The translations under genes and the position numbers were made by a program. Source: Chamaecrista fasciculata (lineage: Eukaryota; Streptophyta; Magnoliopsida; Fabales; Fabaceae). Taken from it: a stretch of DNA of 64,000 nucleotides. Positions 61,713 to 64,000 of this stretch are shown here, piece by piece. Positions within the stretch are counted from its first letter, which is position 1. Each line of letters begins with the position of its first letter. The DNA lies in the NCBI GenBank assembly GCA_003254925.1, contig QANZ01031389.1, positions 142,484-206,483 on the forward strand. Reading direction: 5' to 3'. The notes beneath the pieces are model-generated. The model saw only the letters and a list, made by a program, of their open reading frames with translations. It made no database searches and had not been told where the DNA came from.

Positions 61713-63691
61713 AACAACAAATTGAAACTGTTATATCAAGTTTGGTTTTCTTATAGAGGTAAATAAATTTCACATGAACTTTCAAATTTCAGGATCTTGT
61801 TTTTTGCAGTTGTCAAGTTCTTGAGGAACATTCATATGGTGCACAAGTTTGGTTTTCATATAAGTAATCAATTGTTGATGCGCTCATACTGTAGGGACAT
61901 TCATATGGTGCACATGTTCACCTGTTGTGACTTGTGAGTATTAAATTTCTTATCTTCACGTGATTCAATCTTATTCAGTTTGTCAGACGTCAACTTTTTA
62001 AGTTTCCCAACTACACAGAAATTAGATATATCTTGATTTCTTTTGGGGCTACAAATGTCCGAAGAAGAAAAAAATGCATTTACTTAATTCTTCCAAACTT
62101 AAAGACTGATGGAAGAGGGTGGTCTGGGTTTCACGTTTCAGGAGTACTCAGTTTTGTTTAGCAAGTATAGCAAATCGTAAATACACATGTATTATTAAAT
62201 TATTTTAATGTGTATAAAATTTTTTAACATTATATCTATAAACTTTTTAAATTTAAAATTTTTATTTCTCACTTTGATTGGAGCCAATCGTCCTATCAAG
62301 TCAGGAAACTTTTCGAACCATTTCAACAAATCAGGTATACTTAATGGTAACATTGTTATGCATGATTCAATACATGTTGGTAGTAAAATAAAACACTGTT
62401 GGATAATTTTCTTTAAATTGGGAATCGATTACAATTTCCCCTTTCAATTTCTTTGATGGTAGAAATTCTTTGGTCCCATCCGAGAAATTCTATCAATTTA
62501 ACATTTTCTAATCTAAATACAACAAAAAAAGGGTTTATCCTTTCCCAATTTATCTTTGTTTCTTTAATTTGTTAATTTTTGAGTGTCGTGGATTTCAACT
62601 TGGAATTATAAATATTTCAAAGAGTTATAAATATTTGAAATTGAAACATCGCCCACCAATTCTTTAAAGAGTCAATTATGGCAAATGATGTTTACTATGC
62701 CATTAATTAAAAATCTGATTGATTTGGTCAGGCCTATTTGGAACTCAATGACCTGGGGCCTGGGCATTGAATTAGTGTGGGTCAAGTAAATAGTAACATT
62801 TTTTATTTTTCGCTATTGAACCGAATCAACTTGTTAAAAACTCGGTGACTCGGCTAATTTGAGACTCATTTTCCATTTTTCAAACAAATGGGATATTGTA
62901 TTTCATATTAGGTGGAGTCCCTCATTGTTTTTTCTTTTAACACAATTTATGGCTTTTCATACATATTGCACTTTGGAGGTAGGTAGCTAGACTAGTCTTT
63001 CTTTCTTTTTTCATATACATACTTATCATACATTCTTATCAGGCTTCTCTATACGTATATCAACTTCCATTATTATTGTTGCATCAAAATATTCAAGAAG
63101 GATGTAACAAGAAGGCAAACAAGACATTGACACGGAATATTCAATTGCAGTTGCAGGGGTATATGTATAGCTTGAATTGTTGCATCAAAATATTTTGTTC
63201 ACGGAATGTACATAACAACATGTGAACAACTTTCTCTTACTTTAATTGTTGGTGCTACGTACTGATTCGCTGCCAACCTGATATTGCTATACTTTACAGT
63301 TTACATATCATAAGCATCTCAGCCAACCAATAATAATAATAATCTCATCTCATAGTCATATATATATCATAGCAAACTATTTATTATTATTATCTTTACA
63401 GCCCAACCACTGCTTTGCCATTTGCCGGCCTAGTTTAATTTTTATACAATTTAATTACAAAATGGCGTACCTTTACTTTCTAATATTGTTTGACCCTGAT
63501 TCCTTGGCTTTCAAACATATAACCAATTAAATTGTGCTTGTTAATAGGAAAAGTGAGCCTCATGATATGCATTCCTTTGTGAGGGATGATGATAATATAT
63601 ATATATATATATACTCACCTAAACTATCTCTTCAACTAATCGATCTCCTTCCCTACAAGTGGCTGACCGGCTGTGTATCTTTTATTCTTTT
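61713..63691. other. Spacer after the BPA1-like gene
   Basis: Contains the 3' untranslated region (CATATGGTGCACA occurs twice, near 61835 and 61907) and AT-rich sequence with no recognisable gene. The fragment ACTCACCTAAACTATCTCTT at 63614-63633 resembles the 3' end of SINE family 1. Confidence 0.5.
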
Positions 63692-63706
63692 TTTTTTTGG
63701 CCTGAA
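63692..63706 (-). mobile_element. Micro-retroposon: 15 nt, TTCAGGCC(A)7, 17-bp exact target duplication
   Basis: GTATCTTTTATTCTTTT occurs at 63675-63691 and 63707-63723. The insert is TTTTTTTGGCCTGAA. Same type and orientation as the insert at 44543. Confidence 0.75.
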
Positions 63707-63854
63707 GTATCTTTTATTCTTTTCTATTATATTTTTGTACCATAAAAAAATTAAGCTTCGATATATCCATATTGATGGATTCGTATGTAGGGATAAATAT
63801 AAATTTCCAAACTCAACCCGGATCCAAATGGATGTATCCGTACCTAAGGGGCAC

Positions 63855-64000
63855 GGATCCTCTGCCGTACCGCACACCGTGCGGTGCGGCAGGGACCAAT
63901 AGGGGCGCGCCACGTGGCGCCACGTGTGCAAGCGCGCCCACGTGGCGCGCGCCTATTGGTCCCTGCCGCACCGCACGGTGTGCGGTACGGCAGAGGATCC
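63855..64000. mobile_element. GC-rich perfect palindromic MITE with G-box motifs, right side cut by the window
   Basis: Bases 63855-63901 and 63954-64000 are inverted copies with 47 of 47 matches, starting GGATCCTCTGCCGTACCGCA. The 52-bp centre is also nearly palindromic and contains CACGTGGC three times in either orientation, the G-box/ABRE core. It is far richer in G and C than anything around it. The right flank is outside the window, so the target duplication cannot be seen. Confidence 0.75.

Overview
This is nuclear DNA from a eudicot plant, probably a perennial or tree-like species. Genes have many short exons in AT-rich sequence with GT..AG introns, all recognisable proteins are plant types, and the spacers are full of plant MITEs, tRNA-derived SINEs and LTR remnants. 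It is a draft assembly: there is one 429-base N gap (16350-16778) and nine single Ns, most of which sit between two copies of the same local sequence.

Layout. (1) 328-9887 (+): 3' part of a VIH/PPIP5K inositol pyrophosphate kinase/phosphatase gene, 17 exons, 5' part outside the window. (2) 10894-15916 (-): complete 10-exon NDUFAF7/MidA-like mitochondrial methyltransferase, convergent with VIH, with a TRIM-type LTR element in its last intron. (3) 18427-21496 (+): 3-exon secreted pectate lyase with a fold-back element in each intron. (4) 24155-28222 (+): a composite, non-functional locus. An SSRP1 promoter and first exon are followed by the middle exons of a mitochondrial GUF1/EF4-like gene and by an unidentified exon-like ORF. 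(5) 31716-34425 and 36937-39479 (+): tandem duplicate genes for secreted aldose 1-epimerases. (6) 40602-43791 (+): a 10-exon archaeal-type 3-dehydroquinate synthase (DHQS II family), probably plastid-targeted. (7) 47249-49304 (-): class I HD-Zip transcription factor of the HAT7/ATHB13 type. (8) 58815-61712 (+): RRM protein of the BPA1 (binding partner of ACD11) family with an intron in its 5' UTR.

The genes do not form one pathway. They cover phosphate/inositol pyrophosphate signalling, respiratory complex I assembly, pectin breakdown, hexose mutarotation, a DHQS II-like plastid enzyme, transcriptional control and defence/cell-death regulation.

The most unusual material is between the genes. 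First, there is a set of extremely short insertions (13-23 nt). Most have the form CAGGCC(A)n or TTCGGCC(A)n, and each is flanked by a 13-19 bp direct repeat, as expected for LINE-type target-primed insertion; one can be compared with an empty site in the aldose epimerase paralogue. Second, there are several unrelated fold-back elements whose arms repeat one short phrase, and five of them are bounded by 9-bp target duplications (Mutator type). Third, there is a 47/47 perfect GC-rich palindrome with G-box motifs at the window's right edge. All exon boundaries come from reading splice sites, reading frame and family resemblance by eye; no alignment or search was run.
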